22,447 nt of DNA from an uncultured Oscillospiraceae bacterium (GCA_934630495.1 CAKTVW010000038.1:1-22447), one strand, 5' to 3'; shown: positions 1 through 8,396, counted from the first letter of the stretch. Made by a program: numbers and translations. Notes: generated by a model from the letters alone, not told the origin.

Positions 1-3000
1 CAGGGGCAGGTGCCTTCGACATAGACGTGGGCCTCGGAGGCGGTGATGACTGCAGAGCAGACGCCGCAGGTGACCTTGTGCGTTCCGTCGCCGTTGTCCG
101 TGTACTGATAGTCGCTGTGGCCGAGAGCCTCACCGACGGTCACGGTCAGCGTGGTGCTGACGGTGTCGCAGTTGTCGCACTTGACATAGTAGGAGGCTGC
201 TTCCGTGCAGGTCGCTTCCTTGGCAATCACGTCGGAAGCGGCACTCGTGAAGCTGTGCTCGCGGAGCGTCTGCCATGTCAGGATCGGATAGGTGCCGCCG
301 CAGCCGGTGTCCTGCTTAAAGGCTTCGCTCAGATCGGCGGGCATGTGGGCCGACGCGAGCGTTTCCGCGTCGACTGCCGTGCAGCCGTCGGTCAGGCCGT
401 TGCCGATCGCCTTTATGCCGTCCGCCTCGAGGTAGTAGCAATTGTTGAAGCTTGCAGCGCCGCGCGCCGAGGCGATCGCGCCGATACGGCTGTATTTATC
501 GGTCTGCTTGATCGTACCTGCATGATAGCAGTTGGAGATCGTGGAAGAGGAGTAGTCGCTGAGCGTGCTGACGATGCCCGCGATCTGCCCGAATGTATAG
601 CTGGTTTCCACGATGTTGTCGCCGCCGATCAGCGTGCCGATATTATAGCAGTCGGAAATTGTAGAGGAACCGCCGCAGTAGCCGACGATACCTGCTACGG
701 AGATGCCGCTGGTCAGCGTGCCCGCATTGAACGAGGAGACGATCGTCGAGTTGTTGGCGTATGCGGCGATGCCGCCGGTACGGCCGCTGCCGTGGAGGTT
801 GGTAACCGTTACATAGGAGGCGCAGTTTTCAATGCGGCCGTTGTTCTGGTAGGCAACGATGCCGCCGGCATTGGCTTCGTAGCCGCCTGTACCGGACAGC
901 GTGAGCGTTACGGTGCCGGAGACGGTCAGGTTGCGGATCGTGCCCTTGGAGTAGCCAAACAGGCCCTGATAGGTCGTGCCTTCGCAGTAGAGGTTCTTAA
1001 TGGTATGGCCTGCGCCGTCGAATGTTCCGGCGAAGCAGTAGTTATAGGAATTGCCCATCGGGGTCCAAAGCTCGCCGCCGAGGTCGATGTCCTTGGCCAG
1101 AATGACATTGGCGTTATAGCCGCCGCTGACGTTATTGACCTTATTGGCAATCCATGCCAGCTCCTCGCCGTTTTCAATGAGGTACCAGCCGGTCATGCCT
1201 TCGTAGTCGCCGACGGCTTCGTCAGCGGTGATCTGGTGCGGCTCGGTGACGGTTTCGCCGTCCCAGCCCGTGCGGAGCGCAAGGGTGATTTCAAAACGCA
1301 GCGCTTTGTCTTCGACAGTAAAGTCTGCGGCTGCTTTGGTTGCACCCTGGGCCTTGACAAGATAGTGATAGCTGTCCGCGATCAGGTCGTAAGTACCGTC
1401 CTCGGAGGCGGCCATTACCTTCCCGTCGGCATCGGTAACTGTGATCTGCACGTCGCCGGTCCCTTCGGGCTTAGTGACCGCAAAGCTGACGGTATAAGAG
1501 GGGAGCTTGACCAGCGCAATGGGGAACGTGGTGTTTTCCGTCAGAACGATCTCGCCGGTCGCGGTCTCGTAGCCGTAAGCGCTGACGGTGTAGGTGTAGG
1601 TCCCTTCGCGGAGGTTATAAACGCCGTCCGTCGCGGTCTGCACATTGCCGCTTGCGTCCTTCAGAACGATCGTGGCGTCTGCGGGAGTGACCGTAACGGT
1701 CAGGTCATAACGAACCTCTTCCCAGACGGCGTAGAAGGTCTGATTATAAGCGCCGATGGTGTATTCCTGCTCGTCGGTGTAGCTTGCGGAGGTCGCGCTG
1801 CTCCATGTCGCCCAGCCGACGAAGCGGTAGCCCGTGCGGGTGAACAGGTTTTTGCTGATCTGCTGTGCAACACCGTATGTAAACGTCTGTGCCTCCATCG
1901 TGCCCTCGCCGCCGTTGGCATTGAAGCTGACGGTGTAGGTCTTCGGCGTCCACTGTGCGGTATAGGTCGCGTCGGCATCGATCACGGTATCAGCCTCGAG
2001 CTTGTCCTCGCCGTTGTACCAGCCGACAAAATCATAACCGGAGCGGCTAGGTGTCGGAATGGACGAGCCGAGCGTGCCGCCCTTGCGTACCAAAGCGGTC
2101 TTGGGCGAAACGCTGCCGCCGTTCGGGTCGAACGTGACCGTCCAGCCCTCGATCCAATGCGCATAGAAGGTGAAGCTGCCGTCCGCCGGTACGGTGACTT
2201 CCGTATCAGCCGTGAGCGGTTCGCCGCCCTCGGCGGTCGTATACCAGCCGTCAAAGACCAACGTGTCATGCGTCGGGACGGGAAGCGAGCGGTTGGAGGT
2301 GGAAGTGGAGTTTTCGTTCCACTTATATTTGCCGAAGGTCTGACCGAAGATCGCGCCGCCGGAGGAGCCGTAGCCGGACCATGTGAGCGTCTCAACATAG
2401 CTCGTGCCGCCCCAGCCGTCGGACTTTTCCAGCTTGCCGCCGTTGGCGTTCCAAGTGACGTTGTAAATGGAAGGCGCATAGGAGGCGGTAACGGTCGTAT
2501 CCTCTGCGGGCATGGTCTCAAGGCTCTTGTCCCATTTTACGCTCATGCCGGTGAGCGCAACCTCCGGATAAACGATCTGTGCGCCGTACTTGACAGAGCC
2601 GTGCGTATAGGCATCGTCGGCGCTTGCAATGGCATAATCGCCGGTGGCCCACGTCAGGGTGTAGCTGTTTCTGGTGTAGTAGAGTTTAAGAACGAGGTCG
2701 GCAGAGGCTTCGCCGCTTGTGACATTGTTTTCGTTCTCGGCGTCGAAGGTAAAGCCCTCGATCGCGGAGGCCTCGACCGAGACTGCCTCGCCCGGCTCGG
2801 CCTTCTTTTCGGCGGTGGAGGAAAGCGCATATCCGTCGCCGTCGACAGTTTCAAGATAAGTTTCTACCGTATATTTGATCGCCGTGTTGGAATATTTCCA
2901 AGTCTGCCAGATCAGGACGGGATAGCCGTCCGTGCCGTTTTCCCAGACGTCGCCCAGCGTCCCCGCCAAAGCGGCAAATTCATCTGCGGTCTTTTTGGTG

Positions 3001-3887
3001 CCGTAGCCGGTGGAGGAGGTATACGCGGTGTCCAGATAATAGCAGTTCGTCACGGTGCCGTTATATGCGATCGGGCCTTGGCTGCTTGCCGAGGACACCA
3101 GAGTACCGCAGAAATGGCAGTTGGTGATCTTACCGCTGCTGTTATCACCGGCAATACCGCCGATCTTATAACTCTTGTTGGAGCCTTCGCTGAAGGAGCC
3201 GGTGAAATAGCTGTCGGCGATCGACGAGCCGTACTGGTTTCTGCCGACAATGCCGCCTGTATAGTCGTAATTCGGACGGGCCTCCGAGTGATCGAGCGTG
3301 ACGTTTGCGGAGCAAAGGCTCACAGCGCCGGAGCTTTCGCCGACGAGACCGCCGAAGCCGGTATCGGAGGTCGAACCCTTTTTCACGGTACCGCTATCCA
3401 CACAGCAGCGCGTAAGCACGGCACCGGATTCCAGAACGCCGACAAGACCGCCGGTTTTCTCCATGCCGTTGACCGTCAGGCTTTGCACGCGGATATCGGA
3501 GATCGTGCCCTTCGATGTGCCCGCGATCGCGCCCGTAGCGGAGGCTGTGCTGGTAACGTTTGCCGAATCAACGACAAAGTTTTTTACGACCGCACTGCTT
3601 CCGAGATAGGCAAACATGCCGGTGTTTGCGGAGCCGGCGGGGATGTCGATGGTCACGGTATGACCGTCGCCGTCCAGCGTACCGTTGAACGGCTCAGCCT
3701 GTGAGCCGAACGGCTCGGTTACCGTCAGATCAGCCGTCAGCTTATAGCTGCCGCTCAGGTCTGTGATCTCGCTGAGGCTGGTGATGGAAACGGCATCCGA
3801 TTCCGCCGCTGCCGTCAGCGGGAACAGGCTCAGACACAGCGCCAATGCAAGCAGCACTGCGGTGAACCTTTTTGCATACAGTTTCAT
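1..3887 (-). CDS. Large secreted surface protein with GLUG and InlB-type repeats (3' end outside window)
   Basis: The minus-strand frame stays open from an ATG at 3887 to the window edge, giving 1295 residues without the C-terminus. Residues 1-27 are a classic signal peptide: basic MKLYAKR, a hydrophobic core, then LTAAA before the likely cut. Residues about 80-290 and 940-1155 hold GLUG-like repeats (GGIVG...ITNC patterns) with NCYYLDT and NCYYLEADG closing units. Three InlB B/Listeria-Bacteroides repeats lie at about 475-578, 581-646 and 650-722, each starting like VTFDPNGG and containing a GW(Y/A) turn and a final YAxW or YTAQW. Residues about 723-830 look like PEGA or carboxypeptidase-regulatory beta domains. 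CxxC pairs appear after residue 1230 (KCDNCD, TCGVC). These repeats are known from cell-surface adhesin-like proteins of gut Firmicutes; ligand and anchor are unknown here. A good AGGAGC ribosome site at 3895-3900 supports the start. Confidence 0.88.
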   Translation of the reverse strand, partial: MKLYAKRFTAVLLALALCLSLFPLTAAAESDAVSITSLSEITDLSGSYKLTADLTVTEPFGSQAEPFNGTLDGDGHTVTIDIPAGSANTGMFAYLGSSAVVKNFVVDSANVTSTASATGAIAGTSKGTISDIRVQSLTVNGMEKTGGLVGVLESGAVLTRCCVDSGTVKKGSTSDTGFGGLVGESSGAVSLCSANVTLDHSEARPNYDYTGGIVGRNQYGSSIADSYFTGSFSEGSNKSYKIGGIAGDNSSGKITNCHFCGTLVSSASSQGPIAYNGTVTNCYYLDTAYTSSTGYGTKKTADEFAALAGTLGDVWENGTDGYPVLIWQTWKYSNTAIKYTVETYLETVDGDGYALSSTAEKKAEPGEAVSVEASAIEGFTFDAENENNVTSGEASADLVLKLYYTRNSYTLTWATGDYAIASADDAYTHGSVKYGAQIVYPEVALTGMSVKWDKSLETMPAEDTTVTASYAPSIYNVTWNANGGKLEKSDGWGGTSYVETLTWSGYGSSGGAIFGQTFGKYKWNENSTSTSNRSLPVPTHDTLVFDGWYTTAEGGEPLTADTEVTVPADGSFTFYAHWIEGWTVTFDPNGGSVSPKTALVRKGGTLGSSIPTPSRSGYDFVGWYNGEDKLEADTVIDADATYTAQWTPKTYTVSFNANGGEGTMEAQTFTYGVAQQISKNLFTRTGYRFVGWATWSSATSASYTDEQEYTIGAYNQTFYAVWEEVRYDLTVTVTPADATIVLKDASGNVQTATDGVYNLREGTYTYTVSAYGYETATGEIVLTENTTFPIALVKLPSYTVSFAVTKPEGTGDVQITVTDADGKVMAASEDGTYDLIADSYHYLVKAQGATKAAADFTVEDKALRFEITLALRTGWDGETVTEPHQITADEAVGDYEGMTGWYLIENGEELAWIANKVNNVSGGYNANVILAKDIDLGGELWTPMGNSYNYCFAGTFDGAGHTIKNLYCEGTTYQGLFGYSKGTIRNLTVSGTVTLTLSGTGGYEANAGGIVAYQNNGRIENCASYVTVTNLHGSGRTGGIAAYANNSTIVSSFNAGTLTSGISVAGIVGYCGGSSTISDCYNIGTLIGGDNIVETSYTFGQIAGIVSTLSDYSSSTISNCYHAGTIKQTDKYSRIGAIASARGAASFNNCYYLEADGIKAIGNGLTDGCTAVDAETLASAHMPADLSEAFKQDTGCGGTYPILTWQTLREHSFTSAASDVIAKEATCTEAASYYVKCDNCDTVSTTLTVTVGEALGHSDYQYTDNGDGTHKVTCGVCSAVITASEAHVYVEGTCP

Positions 3888-3962
3888 TGATTTCGCTCCT
3901 TTTTTGATTTTTTATGTCGGGACGACTGCGCTTTCCGAGAACGTCCCTCTACACTGATGTAT

Positions 3963-3968
3963 ATTTTA
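3963..3968 (-). promoter_or_regulatory. Candidate extended -10 promoter of the surface-protein gene
   Basis: On the minus strand TAAAAT is preceded by TGC, giving an extended -10 element (TGnTAAAAT) about 75 nt upstream of the start codon. No convincing -35 hexamer sits 17 nt further up (GTGCAA at best), so this is a weak call. Confidence 0.4.
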
Positions 3969-4219
3969 GCACTGTTTCCACGTTTTTGCACGAAAAATTT
4001 TGTATATATTTTCATAAATTCAGCGGCGCATGTTTAGAAAATCCTACAAAGGCGGTAGAGTAATGCGAATTAGAACGAATAGGAAATCTCCGAAATGAAA
4101 GCTTATGCAATTTAAGATGTTGAATGGCAAAAGTAAACCGTTCGGCCGGATAAGCGCTTTCTGTGCGGCCGCCGCGCAAAACGGGCGATGGCCGCCGCAT
4201 AAGGCCTCGTACAGCAAAA

Positions 4220-4247
4220 GCCCGTCTGCGATACTTCGCAGACGGGC
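4220..4247 (-). terminator. Rho-independent terminator after the YfhO-like gene
   Basis: Perfect hairpin: arm GCCCGTCTGCGA (4220-4231) pairs with TCGCAGACGGGC (4236-4247), loop of 4 nt. On the minus strand it lies 27 nt past the TAA at 4275 and is followed by TTTTGC, so it reads as an intrinsic terminator for the pyridoxamine kinase/YfhO unit. Confidence 0.85.
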
Positions 4248-4274
4248 AATACATATATAATAATATAATAATTC

Positions 4275-7238
4275 TTATTCCGGTTTTTCGGCCGGTTTGT
4301 CGGCGTCCTGTTCCGATTCGACGTCATCGTCGACAGGAACATCGGTTTGACGAAATTCCGCCAGAATGCGCTCAAGTTCCGCTTCACTCACCGTTGAGGC
4401 ATCGGACGGTATGTCATCCGAGGCTCCGTTCGACTGTGCCGTGTCATCCGAAGTCGTGTCGGTCTCCAACGCTTCCGACGCGCCGACGGCTTCAACAGTT
4501 TCCGTGCTCCGCTTACTGCGATACGGAAGCTCAGGCAGGATCACGGGCTTTTTACGAAGCAGGATCAGCAGCGCCGCGAACACGGCAAGGCTGATGCCTG
4601 AAATGATCGCGCCCACCTTCAAGCCCGGCGCCGTAAAGCGCAGCTCGATCGTGTGACTGCCCTTGCTGAGCGGGAAGCAGATCACCGAATCGGAAAGCTT
4701 GACGGATTCCAGCTTGGGGTCATATCCTTCGCAAACGGAGATCTCCCGCCCATCGACGATGACGCGCCAGCCGCGTTCGTAGGGGATGGAGGTGTAGAAA
4801 AGGTCGTCCTGCTTGACCTCGATCGTACCGTTGATTTGCGTATCCGACCATTTTGTCAGGACCAGCGGCTCGTCCGCCAGCAGCGCAAAGCCTTCGTCGA
4901 ACACATCGTTGTTCTGAACGGCGAGATCGAGGGACACGACTGTGCCCTTGTGCTCCAGATCGGAATATTCAAAGGTGACGCGGTCGCCCTCGTTGAGATG
5001 ACCAAGCGTGAAGAGCGAACGGACCTTCAGATCGCGCGAGAAGAGAAGCGTGTCATTGCAGTATACGGAAACCTTTTTCGTACAGGTCGTGTTGGTCGTT
5101 GCGCAGTAGACACCGTCCTGCGGAAGCGTGTAGCTGATCCTCAGCTTTTCGTCGGATGGATCGTCTGGAAGCGTGTAGCTGTACTGCGTTCCGCTTGTAC
5201 CGGTGGCGATCAGGGTGCTGTTGTCGGAGCAGGAGAGATCGCTGTGCCGGATATGGGTGTAGAGCGGCGCGTCGATGCCCGTGGCGAGGGTGAACATGGA
5301 TTCCTGTTCGCGAATGGGATTATAAACGCCCTTGTCCGCAAGAAAATCTCCGAGTGCCGCATCAGTCATAAAGCCCGGCGCGATATAGGTGCTGCTGCGC
5401 AGGAGCTTGACATTCCCCGACTCGGCGACCGGCGTGGTGTAATCCGTGTCGTACTGATTGCCTGTGCGGTCAAACAGGTATTTGATGCCGCAGAGGGTGT
5501 TTGTAAACGGCGAGGACTCGTAGTAGACGTAGCGGTTGCTGCCGGGCCACGAGGCAAGTCCGAGCGAACCGGAGAAGCGGTTAAAGTTGACGTTTGCCGA
5601 GGAGGTGAATACGCTGACGCCGTTGTAGCCGTTGAGCGCGGCTTCATTGAGCGTATAGGGGCCGGTCGTTTCCGCGCGCCAGAACAAATCGGAGTCGTGC
5701 TCGTTCATATATTGTATCAACGACTGCATGTCGCTGTTTTGCAGCGGATATGCCGAACGGGAGGTCGTTCCGACATTGCTGACCGCAAGGCCGAAGCCCA
5801 AGCCCATTTCACCCAGAAACAGCAGACAGAACAGGAACGTCGAGACGGAACGCCGAATGCCCTGCGGCGCACGGATCAGGAGCGCGGCGGCGACGCCGAC
5901 CAGCGCGACTGCGGCGGCGATCACCGAGTAAATACGGCAATCCGGCGCAAAATAGCCGTTGACAAGCAGCAAAAGCGAGACGGGCACGATGATGGCCAAA
6001 TGCCATTTTTTAAAGCCGTCTATTTGGGTGAAGAAGCGATATGCCATCGAGATCAGAACAAAGCTGAACAGGAAGCTGAAGCGGTAGGGGAGCATGTTGG
6101 GGAAGTGGAAGCCGTGCCAGATATAGTCCAGAATGCGGAAAACAAAGCTCAGCAGGAGAAATACCAGCAGACCGACCTGAAACAGCTTTTCCCGCAGACG
6201 GATTTTTCTGTTGCAGCAGAAAGCGATTGCCAGCACCAGCGTGCCGAAGCCGCAGTAGATATTGGGAAGTCCGCTCATGCTGGTGACCTTATTGGCCGGG
6301 AGAGCGTTGCCGAGTATTTTTTGCAGGGCCTCCAGAATGCCGGGCAGGGTTTCTTCCTTCAGCACCGTGCCGATCCCGCGCGTTTCCGTCGTTAACCCGG
6401 AGGCATTTTCGGCAATATTCAGCGCGAGCGGACTAAATTCCTTCGCGGCGGAGGAATACGTTCCCTGCATTGCCGCCAGCGTCGGAATGAGCAGTACGGC
6501 GGCGATCCCCGCGCCGGTCAGCGTGCAGACGCCGATGCGGACAAAGCGGCGCAGGAAGTTGCGGATGCCGCTCCAGCAGCAGATGCAGTAGCCGCAGAAG
6601 CTCAGAAGCACGAAAATGCAGCAGAAGAAGCCGACATAATAGTTGCACCACAGCGTCAGCGCCAGCGCAAGGATATACAGTCGGAAGCGGCCGTCGCGCA
6701 GAAGCGCCACCGTGCCCGCGATCAGCAAGGGAAGCAGCGCGAACGCGTCGAGCCAGATGATGTTCCAGTAGTAACCGCCCGCCCACGCGCACAGAGCATA
6801 GAGGATCGAGAAAAACGGGATCGTCAGATCGTTTTTGCGGTATACAAGCCGGAGGTAGACGCCGAAGAACAGGCCTGCAAGCCCAAGCTTGAGGACTGTC
6901 ATCAGAGCGTAAAACTCGCGCAGCCAGCGCAGCGGAACAAGCGCGGAGAGCAGATACAGCGGGCTGGAAAGATAGTAGGCAAAGATCGAAAGATAGTTCG
7001 AGCCCATGCCGACAGTCCAGTCGTATTGCAGTGAGCCGCCGTTCAGGAGCTTACTGCGGAAGGCGACGAGAAACGGATAGTACTGATGCCAGCCGTCGTT
7101 GACGAAGATCTGTCTGTCACCGAACGGGTACAGCCCGGAAATGGCAAAGGCCAGCCCGGCGATCAAGAACGGCAGCAAAAAGGAAAGAAACAGCGGAAGC
7201 GCCCGTTCGGCGCGGCTCTTCAGCAGTCGGCTTTTCAT
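4275..7238 (-). CDS. YfhO-family multi-pass membrane protein with acidic C-terminal tail
   Basis: The protein has 987 residues. The N-terminus is typical of the YfhO family: a first helix at about 15-35, then FGDRQIFVNDGWHQYYPF (39-56) and WTVGMGSN (74-81), matching the conserved acidic, QY and W-GMG pattern of the first outer loop. About a dozen hydrophobic segments follow to residue 480, then a soluble, beta-rich domain of about 390 residues, and a final helix at about 874-895. YfhO proteins are related to GT-C glycosyltransferases and are linked to glycosylation of lipoteichoic acid or other envelope glycans; the exact substrate here is unknown. Residues 899-987 form an acidic, Ser/Thr/Asp-rich tail that carries an LERILAEF motif (955-962). 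The ATG overlaps the TGA of the upstream kinase gene by 4 nt (ATGA) and follows a strong AAAGGAGGT site, so translation is probably coupled. Confidence 0.88.
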   Translation of the reverse strand: MKSRLLKSRAERALPLFLSFLLPFLIAGLAFAISGLYPFGDRQIFVNDGWHQYYPFLVAFRSKLLNGGSLQYDWTVGMGSNYLSIFAYYLSSPLYLLSALVPLRWLREFYALMTVLKLGLAGLFFGVYLRLVYRKNDLTIPFFSILYALCAWAGGYYWNIIWLDAFALLPLLIAGTVALLRDGRFRLYILALALTLWCNYYVGFFCCIFVLLSFCGYCICCWSGIRNFLRRFVRIGVCTLTGAGIAAVLLIPTLAAMQGTYSSAAKEFSPLALNIAENASGLTTETRGIGTVLKEETLPGILEALQKILGNALPANKVTSMSGLPNIYCGFGTLVLAIAFCCNRKIRLREKLFQVGLLVFLLLSFVFRILDYIWHGFHFPNMLPYRFSFLFSFVLISMAYRFFTQIDGFKKWHLAIIVPVSLLLLVNGYFAPDCRIYSVIAAAVALVGVAAALLIRAPQGIRRSVSTFLFCLLFLGEMGLGFGLAVSNVGTTSRSAYPLQNSDMQSLIQYMNEHDSDLFWRAETTGPYTLNEAALNGYNGVSVFTSSANVNFNRFSGSLGLASWPGSNRYVYYESSPFTNTLCGIKYLFDRTGNQYDTDYTTPVAESGNVKLLRSSTYIAPGFMTDAALGDFLADKGVYNPIREQESMFTLATGIDAPLYTHIRHSDLSCSDNSTLIATGTSGTQYSYTLPDDPSDEKLRISYTLPQDGVYCATTNTTCTKKVSVYCNDTLLFSRDLKVRSLFTLGHLNEGDRVTFEYSDLEHKGTVVSLDLAVQNNDVFDEGFALLADEPLVLTKWSDTQINGTIEVKQDDLFYTSIPYERGWRVIVDGREISVCEGYDPKLESVKLSDSVICFPLSKGSHTIELRFTAPGLKVGAIISGISLAVFAALLILLRKKPVILPELPYRSKRSTETVEAVGASEALETDTTSDDTAQSNGASDDIPSDASTVSEAELERILAEFRQTDVPVDDDVESEQDADKPAEKPE

Positions 7239-8092
7239 AAAGTGACCTCCTTTGGCGTGGTGTTGTCAGAAAACGCTGATATGAGTGCGGGAAGGGTCTC
7301 CTCGAAGTTGACGCCGTACCAGCGGCGCGACGGGTCGCGCATCGTCGCCCGCAGAGCGCGCATGACCTCGTCGACGGCCAAGCCGACGGCGTCGAACGGG
7401 GCGCGGCCGAGTGTCAGCGCGCCGACGCAGACGGAGGCAAATAAATCGCCTGTCCCGTGAAAGACCTCGGGGATATAGTCCGTCCGATAGAGCCGATAAG
7501 CGCCATCCTGCGTCATGGCGGCGGCGCCGGCGTGGGTTTCGTCCGTGCGCAGGCCCGTGAGCACGGCGAGCTTCACGCCGCAGGAGAGCAACGCTTCCAG
7601 CAGCCTGCGTATATAAGGCTCGTCGTGCCGCTCACGGTATTCCAAGCCCGTGAGCAGGCAGGCCTCCGTGACGTTCGGGGTCAAAACGTCGGCTCGGGAG
7701 CATAGCTGCCGCATGGCCTCCGGAAAGCTGTCGGAAAAGCCCGCATACAGTTTGCCGTGGTCGGCCATGACCGGGTCGACAAACCGCAGCGTCGTTCCGT
7801 CGGCAAAGTCTCGGAAAAAATCGCCGACAAGGGCGATCTGCTCTTCCGAACCGAGATATCCCGTGTAAATCGCGTCGAATTTCAGATTTAATTTTCGCCA
7901 ATGCTCGATCATGGGCGAAAACATGGACGTCAGGTCATAGCTGACAAAGCCGGGGAAGGCGGTGTGCGCCGAGAGCAGCGCGGTAGGCAGGGCGGCGCAT
8001 TCCATGCCCATGGCGGAGAGCACGGGCAGCGCGATCCCCTGTGAACATTTTCCGATACAGGAAAGATCCTGAATACTGGCAATTCGCTTCAT
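7235..8092 (-). CDS. Pyridoxamine/pyridoxal kinase, ribokinase fold (PdxK/PdxY-like)
   Basis: This 285-residue enzyme would phosphorylate pyridoxal, pyridoxamine or pyridoxine with ATP in the vitamin B6 salvage pathway, in the cytosol. The N-terminus MKRIASIQDLSCIGKCS is characteristic of the clostridial pyridoxamine kinase group. Other markers are DAIYTGYLGS (73-82), DPVMAD (106-111), TPNVTEA (138-144) and the catalytic HGTGD (212-216), whose Asp216 is the expected base. I chose the ATG at 8092 because a GAGGA site lies just upstream (8098-8102) and homologues start with MKRI; an in-frame TTG at 8137 would add 15 unlike residues. It overlaps the YfhO-like gene by 4 nt. The family also contains HMP kinases (ThiD), so the substrate is inferred from the overall sequence rather than proven. 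Confidence 0.87.
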   Translation of the reverse strand: MKRIASIQDLSCIGKCSQGIALPVLSAMGMECAALPTALLSAHTAFPGFVSYDLTSMFSPMIEHWRKLNLKFDAIYTGYLGSEEQIALVGDFFRDFADGTTLRFVDPVMADHGKLYAGFSDSFPEAMRQLCSRADVLTPNVTEACLLTGLEYRERHDEPYIRRLLEALLSCGVKLAVLTGLRTDETHAGAAAMTQDGAYRLYRTDYIPEVFHGTGDLFASVCVGALTLGRAPFDAVGLAVDEVMRALRATMRDPSRRWYGVNFEETLPALISAFSDNTTPKEVTL

Positions 8093-8097
8093 AGTTT

Positions 8098-8102
8098 TCC
8101 TC
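8098..8102 (-). promoter_or_regulatory. Ribosome binding site that sets the kinase start
   Basis: GAGGA on the minus strand lies 5 nt before the ATG at 8092. It favours this ATG over the in-frame upstream TTG at 8137, which has no comparable site. Confidence 0.6.
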
Positions 8103-8176
8103 GATAGTATTTTTGAAAGCCCCGATAAGCGCGGCAAAACAGCCGTGTCGAATGGAAGCTTTTTAATATCCCGCTG

Positions 8177-8197
8177 CGGTTCGGACGTTCCGAACCG
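8177..8197. repeat. Perfect 9-bp inverted repeat in the kinase leader
   Basis: CGGTTCGGA (8177-8185) and TCCGAACCG (8189-8197) are perfect inverted copies around CGT. On the minus strand it falls between the candidate -10 (8223-8228) and the start codon at 8092, so it may be an operator or an RNA hairpin. No T-run follows on either strand, which argues against a terminator. Confidence 0.6.
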
Positions 8198-8222
8198 GGC
8201 CGATGTCGATTATTATTTGTTT

Positions 8223-8228
8223 ATTATA
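8223..8228 (-). promoter_or_regulatory. Candidate -10 element for the kinase/YfhO unit
   Basis: The minus strand reads TATAAT here, about 130 nt before the kinase ATG. The -35 region 17 nt further up is only TTTCTT. The leader would be about 120 nt long and would contain the 8177-8197 hairpin. Confidence 0.5.
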
Positions 8229-8305
8229 GTATATTTGTCGTGAAAAAGAAAGTCTTCGGTACAAAATAGAGCAAATTTTACAATTGCTGCAAAAATAGGA
8301 AAATA

Positions 8306-8334
8306 TTGTGGTAGCCCTCTTGCAATTACCACAA
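8306..8334. promoter_or_regulatory. Inverted repeat over the nrdD promoter, probable operator
   Basis: TTGTGGTA (8306-8313) and TACCACAA (8327-8334) are perfect inverted copies with a 13-nt spacer, so their centres are 21 bp apart, about two helical turns. The right arm begins just after the -35 (8320-8325). The right arm also starts an ACAAGATGTTGT element (8331-8342) that resembles an NrdR box core, and GGAAAATATTGT (8298-8309) is a weaker second copy 33 bp upstream. A dimeric or NrdR-type repressor is plausible but not shown. Confidence 0.45.
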
Positions 8335-8347
8335 GATGTTGTATAAT
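8320..8347 (+). promoter_or_regulatory. Promoter of the nrdD operon
   Basis: TTGCAA (8320-8325), a 16-nt spacer and TATAAT (8342-8347) form a good housekeeping-sigma promoter about 50 nt before the nrdD ATG. The putative NrdR-like element at 8331-8342 sits inside the spacer, a position suited to repression. Confidence 0.7.
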
Positions 8348-8384
8348 ATCAGAGCGAAAAGATATGACCCAAGACGGGCAATAC

Positions 8385-8390
8385 GGAGGA
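8385..8390 (+). promoter_or_regulatory. Ribosome binding site that sets the nrdD start
   Basis: GGAGGA lies 6 nt before the ATG at 8397. It rules out the in-frame ATG at 8364, which would put the ribosome site inside the coding sequence. Confidence 0.75.
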
Positions 8391-8396
8391 AACAAT

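Larger units (their letters stand above)
3888..4274. other. Intergenic region of 387 bp between two minus-strand genes
   Basis: It holds the ribosome site and candidate promoter of the surface-protein gene at its left and the terminator of the YfhO-like gene at 4220-4247. The middle part (about 4020-4210) is mixed in composition: AT-richer at first, then GC-rich with the string GGCCGCCGC occurring twice (about 4167 and 4190). I see no credible gene, RNA or mobile element in it. Confidence 0.6.

Noticed and set aside
27..3704. A 1225-codon open frame on the plus strand
   Set aside because: It is the antisense shadow of the surface-protein gene, whose minus-strand frame has a signal peptide, ribosome site and recognisable repeats. 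The plus frame shows no domain and no proper start context.
4165..4200. GGCCGCCGC repeats as a CRISPR or regulatory array
   Set aside because: Only two short copies with no regular spacer; ordinary GC-rich intergenic sequence.
8093..8137. TTG start of the pyridoxamine kinase at 8137
   Set aside because: It adds 15 residues not found in the family, and the GAGGA site points to the ATG at 8092.
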